Source of the DNA: an uncultured Desulfomonile sp.
Lineage (GTDB): Bacteria; Desulfobacterota; Desulfomonilia; Desulfomonilales; Desulfomonilaceae
DNA: 37,434 nucleotides
NCBI GenBank assembly: GCA_903896745.1
Contig: CAITZA010000395.1
Location: forward strand, 1-37,434
Reading direction: 5' to 3'
Made by a program: the position numbers and the translations under genes. The notes under the pieces are model-generated. The model made no database searches. It was not told the DNA's origin and saw only the letters and a list, made by a program, of their open reading frames with translations. Each line of letters opens with the position of its first letter. Within the stretch, counting starts at the first letter, position 1. This document shows positions 24,754 through 32,101 of this stretch, piece after piece.

Positions 24754-25680
24754 ATGGAAAAAATCATAATCACGGCGGCAATAACCGGCGCCGCCACCGT
24801 TCCAAGCCAGAGCCCACACATCCCAATAACTCCGAAACATATTTCGGATGAGGCGGTGAAGGCTCATGAGGCGGGAGCCGCAGTTCTCCACATACACGCC
24901 AGGGATCCAAATGATGGAAGACCTTCGGCAAATCTGTCTTACTACAAGGAGATTGTGACATGCATCAAGAGTAAATGTGATGCCGTAATTTGTATTACTA
25001 CAGGAGCGGGGGCTGGAATGAGCGTTAGGGAACGGACAGCCCCGATTAGCATGTTCAAACCCGAACTGGGGTCTCTGAACATGGGGTCCATGAATTTTTC
25101 CATGCATCCGCTTCTAGACAAGATTAAGAACTGGAAATTTGAATGGGAAAAACAATACATCGAGAATAGTCGGGATTTTATCTTTCCCAACACCTTTTCT
25201 TCCCTGGAAAAAATTGTCTGCGTGATGCGTGAAAATAATACGAAACCCGAGCTCGAGGTTTATGACACCAGCCATCTATACAACGCCAGGTATCTGGTTG
25301 ACGCAGGATTTCTGGAATATCCCCTGCACATGCAGTTTGTGTTAGGTGTTATGGGTGGCGCTCAGGCTAACGCCTTCGACCTGGTTCATCTTAAAACGAC
25401 GGCAGACAGGCTTTTTGGTGTCAATTACACCTGGTCGGTAATAGGAACAGGTTGGCCTGATGAATTTCGCATGGGCGCGGTTGCTCTGACCCTTGGCGGT
25501 CACGTCAGGGTTGGCCTTGAGGACAACCTGTTGATCGACAGAAAAGAATTGGCTGTAAGCAACGCTCAACTGGTAACGAAGATGAGGCGTATATGCGAAG
25601 ACCTGGGCAAAAAACCGGCTACCTCGAAAGAGGCTAGAGAGCTTTTGCGTCTCAAAGGATTAAACGAGGTGGCTTTTTAG
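24754..25680 (+). CDS. Beta-keto acid cleavage enzyme (BKACE, DUF849)
   Basis: BKACE enzymes condense a 3-keto acid with acetyl-CoA and split it to acetoacetate plus a shortened CoA ester; Kce of lysine fermentation is the model. The zinc ligands His46 and His48 sit in VLHIHARD, and a conserved acidic residue lies in HVRVGLEDN (Glu256), where the family has its third ligand. GGAQANAF and EVYDTSHLYNA are also typical. The length of 308 is slightly above the common 270-300. GAGAGG precedes ATG 24754. A gap of 82 AT-rich bases separates it from the phosphatase gene, so an internal promoter is possible. The keto-acid substrate is unknown. Confidence 0.9.
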   Translation: MEKIIITAAITGAATVPSQSPHIPITPKHISDEAVKAHEAGAAVLHIHARDPNDGRPSANLSYYKEIVTCIKSKCDAVICITTGAGAGMSVRERTAPISMFKPELGSLNMGSMNFSMHPLLDKIKNWKFEWEKQYIENSRDFIFPNTFSSLEKIVCVMRENNTKPELEVYDTSHLYNARYLVDAGFLEYPLHMQFVLGVMGGAQANAFDLVHLKTTADRLFGVNYTWSVIGTGWPDEFRMGAVALTLGGHVRVGLEDNLLIDRKELAVSNAQLVTKMRRICEDLGKKPATSKEARELLRLKGLNEVAF

Positions 25681-25690
25681 TAATACAAGC

Positions 25691-25729
25691 GGTATATTAA
25701 TACCTTACGCCAACTGTTCATAATGTGGC
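25691..25729. promoter_or_regulatory. Two inverted repeats ahead of the MaoC gene
   Basis: GGTAT-ATTA-ATACC lies at 25691-25704. A second repeat, ACGCCA ... TGGCGT with a 13-base spacer, lies at 25707-25731. The spacer contains GTTCATAAT (25716-25724), which matches 9 bases of the proposed operator sites elsewhere. They could be operators or a small processing hairpin between BKACE and MaoC. This is suggestive only. Confidence 0.3.
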
Positions 25730-25756
25730 GTTAACCAGGGAATATATGGAGCACCG

Positions 25757-26185
25757 ATGAATTTTGAGCAGGGTAAGTCGTATGAAGAACTTCAAATTGG
25801 CGAGAAAGCTCATGTCTCTAAGACGGTAACCGAGACTGATGTTTATCTCTTTGCAGGCATATCAGGCGATTTTAATCCGATGCATGTTGATGAGGAGTAC
25901 GCAAAAACCACTTCTTTTGGTAGTCGCGTGGCCCATGGCCCTTTGACTCAGGCTCTGGCAGCCCCTTTGGTAGGAATGAAACTGCCGGGTCTAGGTACCA
26001 TTGCGGTGGAATTCTCAACCAGGTACAAGGCCCCTGTCTATTTTGGAGACACCATTACCGTGACAGGAGAAATAGCTGAAAAAATTGAAAAAAAGAAGTG
26101 GGTCAGGATTGCGTTGACCTGGGTTAACCAAAAAGGTCTTGTAGTCGCCGAAGGGTCTGCTGTGGTTTCTCCACCACGCAAGTAG
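25757..26185 (+). CDS. MaoC-family (R)-specific enoyl-CoA hydratase
   Basis: The 142-residue hot-dog-fold protein has the hydratase-2 motif AGISGDFNPMHVD with the catalytic Asp38 and His43, followed by FGSRVAHGPL. Such enzymes (PhaJ-like) hydrate 2-enoyl-CoA to the (R)-3-hydroxyacyl-CoA, the opposite stereochemistry to the crotonase-type enzyme in the other arm. The length is typical. GGAG lies five bases before ATG 25757. It is the last enzyme gene of the plus arm. A separate hydratase of opposite stereochemistry suggests either a second branch or a side reaction on an isomer. Confidence 0.9.
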   Translation: MNFEQGKSYEELQIGEKAHVSKTVTETDVYLFAGISGDFNPMHVDEEYAKTTSFGSRVAHGPLTQALAAPLVGMKLPGLGTIAVEFSTRYKAPVYFGDTITVTGEIAEKIEKKKWVRIALTWVNQKGLVVAEGSAVVSPPRK

Positions 26186-26200
26186 CTTTGGACAAACCGT

Positions 26201-26226
26201 GGCGGTTAATCCGCTTACCGCTGTTT
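26201..26226 (+). terminator. Possible terminator after the MaoC gene
   Basis: GCGGT (26202-26206) and ACCGC (26217-26221) form a short stem with a 10-base loop, followed by TGTTTT. The stem is only 5 pairs (6 with a G-U), so termination would be weak. It sits between the enzyme genes and the regulator gene, which has its own TATAAT box. Confidence 0.35.
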
Positions 26227-26244
26227 TAATGTCCGAGTCTTAGA

Positions 26245-26295
26245 GATAGACTGATGTGATAGTATGTTATAATGATACCGAACAGTTAGGAGAAC
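26245..26295 (+). promoter_or_regulatory. Promoter and ribosome binding site of the double-TetR gene
   Basis: A perfect -10 box TATAAT lies at 26268-26273. The -35 region 17 bases upstream (GATAGA) is poor, so expression may be weak. TTAGGAGAA at 26287-26295 is a strong ribosome binding site six bases before the GTG start at 26302. The leader is only about 20-25 bases. Confidence 0.45.
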
Positions 26296-26301
26296 TTTTT
26301 C

Positions 26302-27462
26302 GTGAACGAAACCAAGGCGCGAATACTTAGGGTTGCCGAAGAACTCTTGTCAGAACTGGGGGTGTCCAAAACAACTATAGCTCAAATAGCGAGAAAAGCC
26401 GAGGTATCAGACTCGCTGGCCTATCAGTATTTCAGGGACAAGGAAGATCTGGTTTTTGCAGTAGCCCATCAAAGGCTGGAAGACACATGGAACGAGTTGC
26501 AGCAACATCTGCAGGGCATTTATGAGGCGCGTTCCCAGCTCGGTAAACTGATATGGTTTGGTCTTCATTATAATGATACCAATCGCGATTATGTCCGAAA
26601 TCTCATGTTTGAATATCGTTCCAACAAGGATTTTTATACTACTCCGGCCTATCAATTCGTACGGGAGCACTCCAGGCTGACACTCCAGATATTGAAAAGG
26701 GGGTTGGATGAAGGAATTTTTCGTGACGACATAGACATGAAGTTGGTTCGCGAAATCATCTACGGAACTTTTGACTTTGAAGCAATTGATTGTGTAATCC
26801 GTGGTGAAATAGAGAAAAGCAGTGACGACTGGCAAGACATCATGACTTTGGTTCTAGCCATGGTTGAAAGAAAACCGGACCCTCCTCCAACCGAAAAACG
26901 CGACAGAATACTCGCATGCGCAGAGAGGGTCTTTGCGCAACGCGGATTTAACAAGGCGAAAATATCGGAAGTAGCGGGTTTGGCAGGTGTTGCGGAAGGT
27001 TCAATTTACGATTTTTTTGAAAACAAGGAAGACCTGCTTCTGTCAATCACCGAGGCAAGGCTCAAAGAACACATGACGCTTTTGCCGGAGACCTTTAATG
27101 TCAATTCCCCAGTTCGCAAACTCAGAACACTGATCCGGAATCATTTCCAACTATACATGCATGACAGGGATTTCATGAAAGTTTTCGTGATGGATAATCT
27201 GCTGGGCCAGCGTTTTTACACATCAAAGGCATTCAACATCTTTAGAGGATACCTGAAAACAATTGAAGCGGTAGTTGAAGAGGGTCAGGCTTGTGGGGTC
27301 TTCAGACCGGACATAAGTCCTCGCGTATTCAGAAATGTGTTTATGGGCGCTTTTACTCACATAGCGATCAGATGGATCATTTTTGAGCAAAAAAGATATG
27401 ACAAAATGCTTGAAATAGACCGTCTTACCGACCTGTTGAGCGATTCAATGGCATTACCCTGA
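26302..27462 (+). CDS. Tandem TetR-family regulator (two TetR units fused)
   Basis: The 386-residue protein contains two complete TetR/AcrR DNA-binding domains: residues 4-52 (ILRVAEELLSELGVSKTTIA ... YQYFRDKEDL) and 200-245 (ILACAERVFAQRGFNKAKIS ... YDFFENKEDL). Each is followed by its own helical ligand-binding domain of about 130-140 residues. A single TetR protein is usually 190-220 residues, so this is a head-to-tail fusion that could act as a pseudo-dimer. GTG 26302 is the start, with TTAGGAGAA upstream. It is last in the plus arm and may sense an acyl-CoA or substrate of the pathway, as FadR-type TetR proteins do. That role is inference from position. Confidence 0.9.
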   Translation: MNETKARILRVAEELLSELGVSKTTIAQIARKAEVSDSLAYQYFRDKEDLVFAVAHQRLEDTWNELQQHLQGIYEARSQLGKLIWFGLHYNDTNRDYVRNLMFEYRSNKDFYTTPAYQFVREHSRLTLQILKRGLDEGIFRDDIDMKLVREIIYGTFDFEAIDCVIRGEIEKSSDDWQDIMTLVLAMVERKPDPPPTEKRDRILACAERVFAQRGFNKAKISEVAGLAGVAEGSIYDFFENKEDLLLSITEARLKEHMTLLPETFNVNSPVRKLRTLIRNHFQLYMHDRDFMKVFVMDNLLGQRFYTSKAFNIFRGYLKTIEAVVEEGQACGVFRPDISPRVFRNVFMGAFTHIAIRWIIFEQKRYDKMLEIDRLTDLLSDSMALP

Positions 27463-27571
27463 AAAAGTATCTCCGCGCAGGCCGCGCTGATCGGCGCTGA
27501 AGCTACAATGATGAATGTGCCGTGAAGCTCACCATAATCAGGAAACATTTTCAGCGCCCATGCCGGAACGG

Positions 27572-28342
27572 TTATTTGAGGGTAAGGGTTTTTTCCCGAA
27601 ACAGAGCAAACCTCAACCACAGAAAAGCAAAATTCAGCAACGCTTCATCGTCAATCCTGATTTCAGCAATGATATCTTCAGTTACTTCAAATTTTTTCAA
27701 AAAGGCGCTCTTGAAAATAAAATCGCGGAATTTTTCAGTGTTGAAACAGGCCATAATGAACATCTGGATGTGTTGAGGGGCAAAAGGGTCATCGCCTTTT
27801 CTCGATTTAAGAGAATAGAGTTCCATCAACAAATCATTCCACCGATTGTATTCCTCCATGCCCTGATCATCAAGCCAGTCACTTATTAGCCACTTCTTGT
27901 CAAACTCGAAGCCTCGGCAGTGATCCTCACGAACTGTGAAATAAAACTCCTGTGATAATCCAGTCATAGGATGTTTCTTCGAAGCCCGGCCTAAAGGATA
28001 AATTCGGCATGCGCCCGGCCGGTCTTCGTAAACAGAGCAACCGCTGTCAGTAACAAAAGGACATCGTTTCGATTCATTTTCGGACATTTTCATCATTAGT
28101 TCAGGAAAACCATGCAAGGTCCTTAACCTTAGGTCAGTATGACGGTCCATGAATTCATCCGCTGTCATCCCGAGTCTCTTGCGTAACCTGAGGGTGTCGT
28201 AAGGGGTCAGGCAGAGCTGCAATTTTCCACAGCATTCCGTAAAACAGGGCACATGGGGGCCGCATTCGAAACAGAAAGAATCATTTCTTGTTAATTTTTT
28301 GTCCATTATGGTTCCGTCACTCGCTGCGCCGGGACTGCTCAT
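27572..28342 (-). CDS. YkgJ-family cysteine-cluster protein
   Basis: The 256-residue protein has the cysteine pattern of the YkgJ/UPF0153 family: Cys24, Cys27, Cys33, Cys37, Cys38 and Cys44 in the N-terminal part, then CPF (Cys94), GCSVYEDRPGACRIYPLG (Cys102, Cys112). The family is thought to bind zinc or an iron-sulfur cluster, and its function is unsettled. ATG 28342 is favoured because GGAG stands six bases upstream; it overlaps the end of gmhB by 26 bases, indicating translational coupling. ATG 28306 is an alternative without overlap. It is convergent with the TetR gene. Confidence 0.78.
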   Translation of the reverse strand: MSSPGAASDGTIMDKKLTRNDSFCFECGPHVPCFTECCGKLQLCLTPYDTLRLRKRLGMTADEFMDRHTDLRLRTLHGFPELMMKMSENESKRCPFVTDSGCSVYEDRPGACRIYPLGRASKKHPMTGLSQEFYFTVREDHCRGFEFDKKWLISDWLDDQGMEEYNRWNDLLMELYSLKSRKGDDPFAPQHIQMFIMACFNTEKFRDFIFKSAFLKKFEVTEDIIAEIRIDDEALLNFAFLWLRFALFREKTLTLK

Positions 28343-28922
28343 TGCTATCTCCATGAGATGTTTTGTCGAGCTGCCGCTCAACTTCTTGCAGATGATGCGC
28401 AAAGTCCAGGAGCGATTGAAAAGTTAGATAGGCGTTTACATCATTGTTAGTAGAAATCCGTATAGCGCGTACGCCTGCGTTAAGAGCGGCAGCCATGTCC
28501 GAGTCAGAATCTCCCACCAGGTATGATTGATCAAGGTCTATATCAAAATGCCGACAAGCTTCCAGAATCATCCCTGGCTGTGGTTTACGGCAATTACAGC
28601 CTTCATCCCTGTCATGAGGGCAGTGGTATACGCCGTCCAAAACGATTCCGTGCTCCAAAAGCTGCCGCTTCATATAATCATGGACACAGTTTAGCGAATC
28701 CTCATCCATAAGTCCCCTGGCAATCCCGCGCTGATTGGTAACAACCACCAAAAGATAGCCCAGTCTGGAAAAAATGGACATCGCTGTTCGAACGCCCGGA
28801 AGCAATTCAAATTCCTGATAGCTCTTGACATAGTTATTCTCAGGTAATTTACGATTGATGACACCATCGCGGTCAAGAAATACAGCCTTGCATTTTCTGG
28901 AACCCCCGGCTTCGGTATTCAT
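28317..28922 (-). CDS. gmhB: D-glycero-D-manno-heptose 1,7-bisphosphate 7-phosphatase (GmhB)
   Basis: GmhB removes the 7-phosphate from heptose bisphosphate in the synthesis of ADP-heptose for the LPS inner core. The HAD motifs are VFLDRDGVIN (Asp17 nucleophile, Asp19 acid), VVTNQRGIARG and VGDSDSDM (Asp139). The GmhB-type zinc loop CPHDRDEGCNCRKPQPG supplies Cys101, His103, Cys109 and Cys111. A longer reading to 29003 exists, but ATG 28922 gives 201 residues, close to the family size, with GGGA upstream. The C-terminal tail is longer than usual and rich in charged residues. It implies a Gram-negative cell envelope. Confidence 0.9.
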   Translation of the reverse strand: MNTEAGGSRKCKAVFLDRDGVINRKLPENNYVKSYQEFELLPGVRTAMSIFSRLGYLLVVVTNQRGIARGLMDEDSLNCVHDYMKRQLLEHGIVLDGVYHCPHDRDEGCNCRKPQPGMILEACRHFDIDLDQSYLVGDSDSDMAAALNAGVRAIRISTNNDVNAYLTFQSLLDFAHHLQEVERQLDKTSHGDSNEQSRRSE

Positions 28923-29390
28923 TCCAAATTTCCCGTGTGTCGAAAGAAAAACATGACTCAATCCTGAACCTGGCGAGAAAACAATATCATAGATGTGACC
29001 CATAAGTCTGTACGCGGTAAAAAATGTTTTTCAAACATGCCTGATGTCAAAAACTATGAAAAGTATAATTATCATAACATTCAGCCTATAACAGCACAAA
29101 CCTTGTAAGTGATATCAGCAAATGTGCGTCATCAACTACCAGACAAATGGTAATTAGATTAGCGCTAATAGTGATTTATATTTAATATTATTGCTATATA
29201 ATCATTGCATTAAAAACATGTGTAATTATAGGACTATATGTGTCTTAGGCATACCCATAAAGACAAAAGAAATTACAACCTATTTAAATAAATACGAATT
29301 AATTTTTATGTGAAGCTAACATTTTGCTTGACATAATCGTTGAGTTGAATAATTAACACAATCCAGGACATTCAGTGAAGGAGGGAGGGT
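28923..29390. other. AT-rich intergenic region ahead of the outer-membrane protein gene
   Basis: No gene is seen. The stretch from about 29040 to 29360 is clearly more AT-rich than its surroundings. It contains a perfect 12-base palindrome ATTAGCGCTAAT at 29158-29169 and TATAAT at 29197-29202. A better promoter candidate lies at 29328-29355, TTGACA with a 16-base spacer and TAATTA, pointing at the outer-membrane protein gene. The strong GAAGGAGGGAGGG just before 29391 is its ribosome binding site. A long AT-rich leader with a palindrome suggests regulated expression. Confidence 0.5.
29328..29355 (+). promoter_or_regulatory. Probable sigma-70 promoter of the outer-membrane protein gene
   Basis: The -35 box TTGACA (29328-29333) is perfect and a TAATTA at 29350-29355 is spaced by 16 bases. 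Transcription would start near 29362, giving a short leader that includes the strong ribosome binding site before ATG 29391. Confidence 0.5.
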
Positions 29391-30560
29391 ATGTTTACAA
29401 TAAAGCCCTTGAAGGTATTGGTTTGTTTGGCGATATTTTTGTCAATAGCCCCCACGGGTGTTGGGTGGGGTTATACCGGTCCAGATGTTACGGCGCCTGG
29501 TCTGCAGGGCGATGCTTTGTCCGCAGATCCGACGGTACAGCCGCGCTCTGTGATCCGACAGCAATTTCCTGGGGTAACACAGCCATCGGCTGTGACGACA
29601 ACGCGAGGATCAACTTATTCTTCTCGCAGTTATTCGGGCGGAAATTACAACTCCGCGCCTTCCTACAGCGCTGCGCCGGCAGTTCAGGGGTGTGGCCCTC
29701 AGGGCTGTCCACCGGGGGTAGTAGCGCCTCAGCCGTATCAGCAACAATCGCTTGTTCCACCGATATTCGGACTATTCGGGCAATCCGGAATCAATTTTGG
29801 AGGCTGTGATGATGGAGCGTTGCTTCCACATCCTGGCTGCAAACAGTTCCAGTTAAGCGCGCGACTGTGGTATGCGAAAATGAATTCGTCCACTGAGTTG
29901 TGGGGAACTGTGGTAGGTTCGGCTATTCCCGCCACGGAACTGGACCTGAACCGAGATCTGGATCTGGCCAGGTACCAATATATAGGTGAATACGAGGCGC
30001 GTTGCCAGATCAGGCCCAACTGGGGAATTCATTTCTCCTTCATGCCGATGAACTATCGGGAAAACGTTTCGCCGGTAAATTCATTCTGGTGGGGATACGC
30101 TCCCTACGCTGCAAACCTTTCGACATTGACAAAATGGGACAGATACATTTACCGCTGGGATTTAGTATATGACTGGTTCCATCAGAAGCATGCCGTATCG
30201 AGCGTATTTGCCGGGTACGCGCTCTATGATGACAAATTGACTATAAGCAATGTTAACTATAACCGGAGCAGGTCCCAACAATTCGGCCTGGCGTATGCCG
30301 GAGCCAGCATCGAGCGAGTGATCCGTGATATTGGCCAGGCTACGGTGAGCGCGGAATGCAAGTGGTCCGTTCAGTTCCTGGAAGATTACTTTGGTTGGGA
30401 TGGTCAGGCGGTTGGTCGGGTTTACATCCCCATGAACTACGGTCGATATGGGTATCTGGAAGCGGGATGGAGATGGATTGTGCTTGATCGGAGCTATCCT
30501 GCAAATATCGACAAAACAAGCCTGGATGGAGTTACCGGAGCGGTGGGTCTTATCTTCTGA
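29391..30560 (+). CDS. Outer-membrane beta-barrel-like protein
   Basis: I do not recognise a named family for this 389-residue protein. Residues 1-27 form a signal peptide (basic start, hydrophobic core, cut near GVGWGY). Residues about 35-140 are low-complexity, rich in Ser, Pro, Gln, Gly and Tyr, with two short Cys segments (GCGPQGCPPG). Residues about 150-389 show alternating polar and aromatic residues typical of beta-strands (ARLWYAK, HFSFMPMNYR, YRWDLVYDWF, LEAGWRWIVL) and end in Phe, the usual outer-membrane sorting residue. It resembles OmpA-like or porin barrels with an N-terminal extension. It stands alone with its own promoter. Confidence 0.7.
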   Translation: MFTIKPLKVLVCLAIFLSIAPTGVGWGYTGPDVTAPGLQGDALSADPTVQPRSVIRQQFPGVTQPSAVTTTRGSTYSSRSYSGGNYNSAPSYSAAPAVQGCGPQGCPPGVVAPQPYQQQSLVPPIFGLFGQSGINFGGCDDGALLPHPGCKQFQLSARLWYAKMNSSTELWGTVVGSAIPATELDLNRDLDLARYQYIGEYEARCQIRPNWGIHFSFMPMNYRENVSPVNSFWWGYAPYAANLSTLTKWDRYIYRWDLVYDWFHQKHAVSSVFAGYALYDDKLTISNVNYNRSRSQQFGLAYAGASIERVIRDIGQATVSAECKWSVQFLEDYFGWDGQAVGRVYIPMNYGRYGYLEAGWRWIVLDRSYPANIDKTSLDGVTGAVGLIF

Positions 30561-30702
30561 CGCAGTGGTTGAGTGAGAAAACAGGCATTGGCGGCAGCCA
30601 TGTAACTTCCAGTCAGTTGAAAAGCTCTCAAAGACCAGCGTACGGTTAGTTGTAAAAGGGTTATGGTTTACAATAACGTGAAATCGGGTGACTAAGTCGG
30701 AA

Positions 30703-30909
30703 TTAGCCCCCAAAAGAAGGATGGATGAACTCAACGCGATCGCCTTCATTTATCTGCACGGAATTGAAATCTTTTCGATAGATGAAGCGACCGTTGATCT
30801 CCACAATTACCGCAGGATCGTCTTCTTTTGTAATATCGAGAAGATCTTGCACTGTTAAAGTGGTAACATCGAAATTTTCAGGAAACCCGTTAAACTTGAT
30901 CTGCAGCAT
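30703..30909 (-). CDS. ThiS/MoaD-family sulfur-carrier protein
   Basis: The 68-residue beta-grasp protein ends in Gly-Gly (HPSFGG), the C-terminus that is adenylated and thiocarboxylated in ThiS and MoaD. It also has VEINGRFIYR and the INEGDRVEFIHP segment typical of this family. It could supply sulfur for thiamine, molybdopterin or another sulfur compound. No ThiG, ThiF or MoaE gene is next to it, so the pathway is unclear. ATG 30909 has no strong ribosome binding site. It lies between the outer-membrane protein gene and a plus-strand terminator that does not belong to it. Confidence 0.78.
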   Translation of the reverse strand: MLQIKFNGFPENFDVTTLTVQDLLDITKEDDPAVIVEINGRFIYRKDFNSVQINEGDRVEFIHPSFGG

Positions 30910-31233
30910 GATGGCACACTAAGAAATATCAGAAGTTGATGCGAGTCATCAAAAACTCGCCCCCTCCCTAAATTCACTTTTCAGGAGATAAGCCGGACAA
31001 CAGTGTCTGGCCATCTCCTGCTTTTTTATTCTAACACAGGTTCAGATACTGTAAGTCAGCCTTTTTTTGAGAAAAAAAGATCGGTGTAGTAGAAATTTGG
31101 CTTTTCAACCGACTTCTTAAAAGAATCTCAGCGCCTCTTCCAACATTTTTTGCTCATGAGAAAAGGTTTATGGCTCAAGACTCTTTTTCTCCTACTGTTA
31201 GCCGGATTGAACCTCGGCAATGAAAAGCCTGTG
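30910..31233. other. Intergenic region with hairpins and a plus-strand terminator
   Basis: No gene is seen. A hairpin GCGAGT / ACTCGC (30941-30960, loop 8) is followed by a strong terminator (30982-31028). Farther on, 31051-31070 is a poly-T / poly-A inverted stretch with no clear role. The rest of the region has no visible structure. Confidence 0.4.
30982..31028 (+). terminator. Strong intrinsic terminator on the plus strand
   Basis: CAGGAGAT (30982-30989) pairs with ATCTCCTG (31013-31020), and the inner arm GCCGGACA (30992-30999) pairs with TGTCTGGC (31004-31011) with one G-U pair. The loop is ACAG. CTTTTTTATT follows directly. The T-run is on the plus strand, so it ends plus-strand transcription. 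No plus-strand gene ends nearby except the outer-membrane protein at 30560, more than 400 bases upstream. Confidence 0.85.
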
Positions 31234-32007
31234 TCATCCCACAGGGTTATATTTGCCGCCAGTCTCGTTTTTGTCAGGACCTGTTGAGTCTACACGTCTG
31301 GCATGTCTCGAAGTCATCTTATAAGCCACGGTGCGGTATGTCGATCCTTCGCAGGTGGCTTTGCACGGTTTCAAAGAAGTCTCATAGTAACATAAACCCG
31401 GACAGGCCTGTAATCCGGCGAGAGATTTGGTTTTTACTTGCGGTTTTATAAAAACCCACACGGGGACTTCTACCTTGCCTCCACACGCATGTTGAAACAC
31501 GTAAACTCCATTATTAAAATCATCCACATCCGCCCGATAGTTGAGAAGCCACAAATCAGGGTCCTTAAGAACTTCATGTGGATGGATCCATGACCTGTGG
31601 CATCTTGTGCAAAATATTCTCTTGATTTTGGCCAATATCTGAGTATTTATAGATGCTTGAGATGTTACTGGCTGGTCGTAGCCGGGTTGGGCGTCAATGC
31701 CGTATTGTGAAAGCTTGATCAGTATGGATGAAAGATTTTTTTTCGCTTGTTCGATACGGAGCGTTTCATCTTCAACATCGCTGTCATAAGGCTGACACCT
31801 GAAATATATCCAGTTTGAATACCCACCAAACGGGGTGCCGTCGGTCGGTCTGTTGCAAGCCATAACACCACGGGCTATCTGCGTGTCTACTGGCACGATC
31901 ACATGATAGGCTTTTCCCGAAGGGTCTACGCCGATCCAACCTTCGTTTCCCGTATGGGTTCCCAAAGTGGCGCGATAAATAGCCTTTAGTTGTATTCTTA
32001 GAGTCAT
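31234..32007 (-). CDS. Cysteine-rich protein of unknown function
   Basis: I do not recognise this 257-residue protein. No signal peptide or membrane segment is visible, so it is probably cytoplasmic. A possible zinc site is formed by FCTRCH (Cys133, Cys136, His137) and QHACGG (His173, Cys175). A second cluster, CPGLCYYETSLKPCKATC (Cys202, Cys206, Cys215, Cys219), lies near the C-terminus. The N-terminal half has a helical segment (about 80-103). The product is basic at the C-terminal end. ATG 32007 has only a weak GGAA ribosome binding site. It is divergent from the IclR gene, with the control region between them. Confidence 0.55.
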   Translation of the reverse strand: MTLRIQLKAIYRATLGTHTGNEGWIGVDPSGKAYHVIVPVDTQIARGVMACNRPTDGTPFGGYSNWIYFRCQPYDSDVEDETLRIEQAKKNLSSILIKLSQYGIDAQPGYDQPVTSQASINTQILAKIKRIFCTRCHRSWIHPHEVLKDPDLWLLNYRADVDDFNNGVYVFQHACGGKVEVPVWVFIKPQVKTKSLAGLQACPGLCYYETSLKPCKATCEGSTYRTVAYKMTSRHARRVDSTGPDKNETGGKYNPVG

Positions 32008-32101
32008 GGCACAAGAGATTCCGTATTCAGAACTTACCAGTTGTAAAATTAACTTTACAAAAAAAGACTGTCAAGCCATAAAACATACAGAGTCAAAACC
32101 A

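Noticed and set aside
27515-27889. Plus-strand open frame of 124 codons
   Set aside because: It is the complement of the YkgJ-family gene, whose cysteine motifs and coupling to gmhB are convincing.
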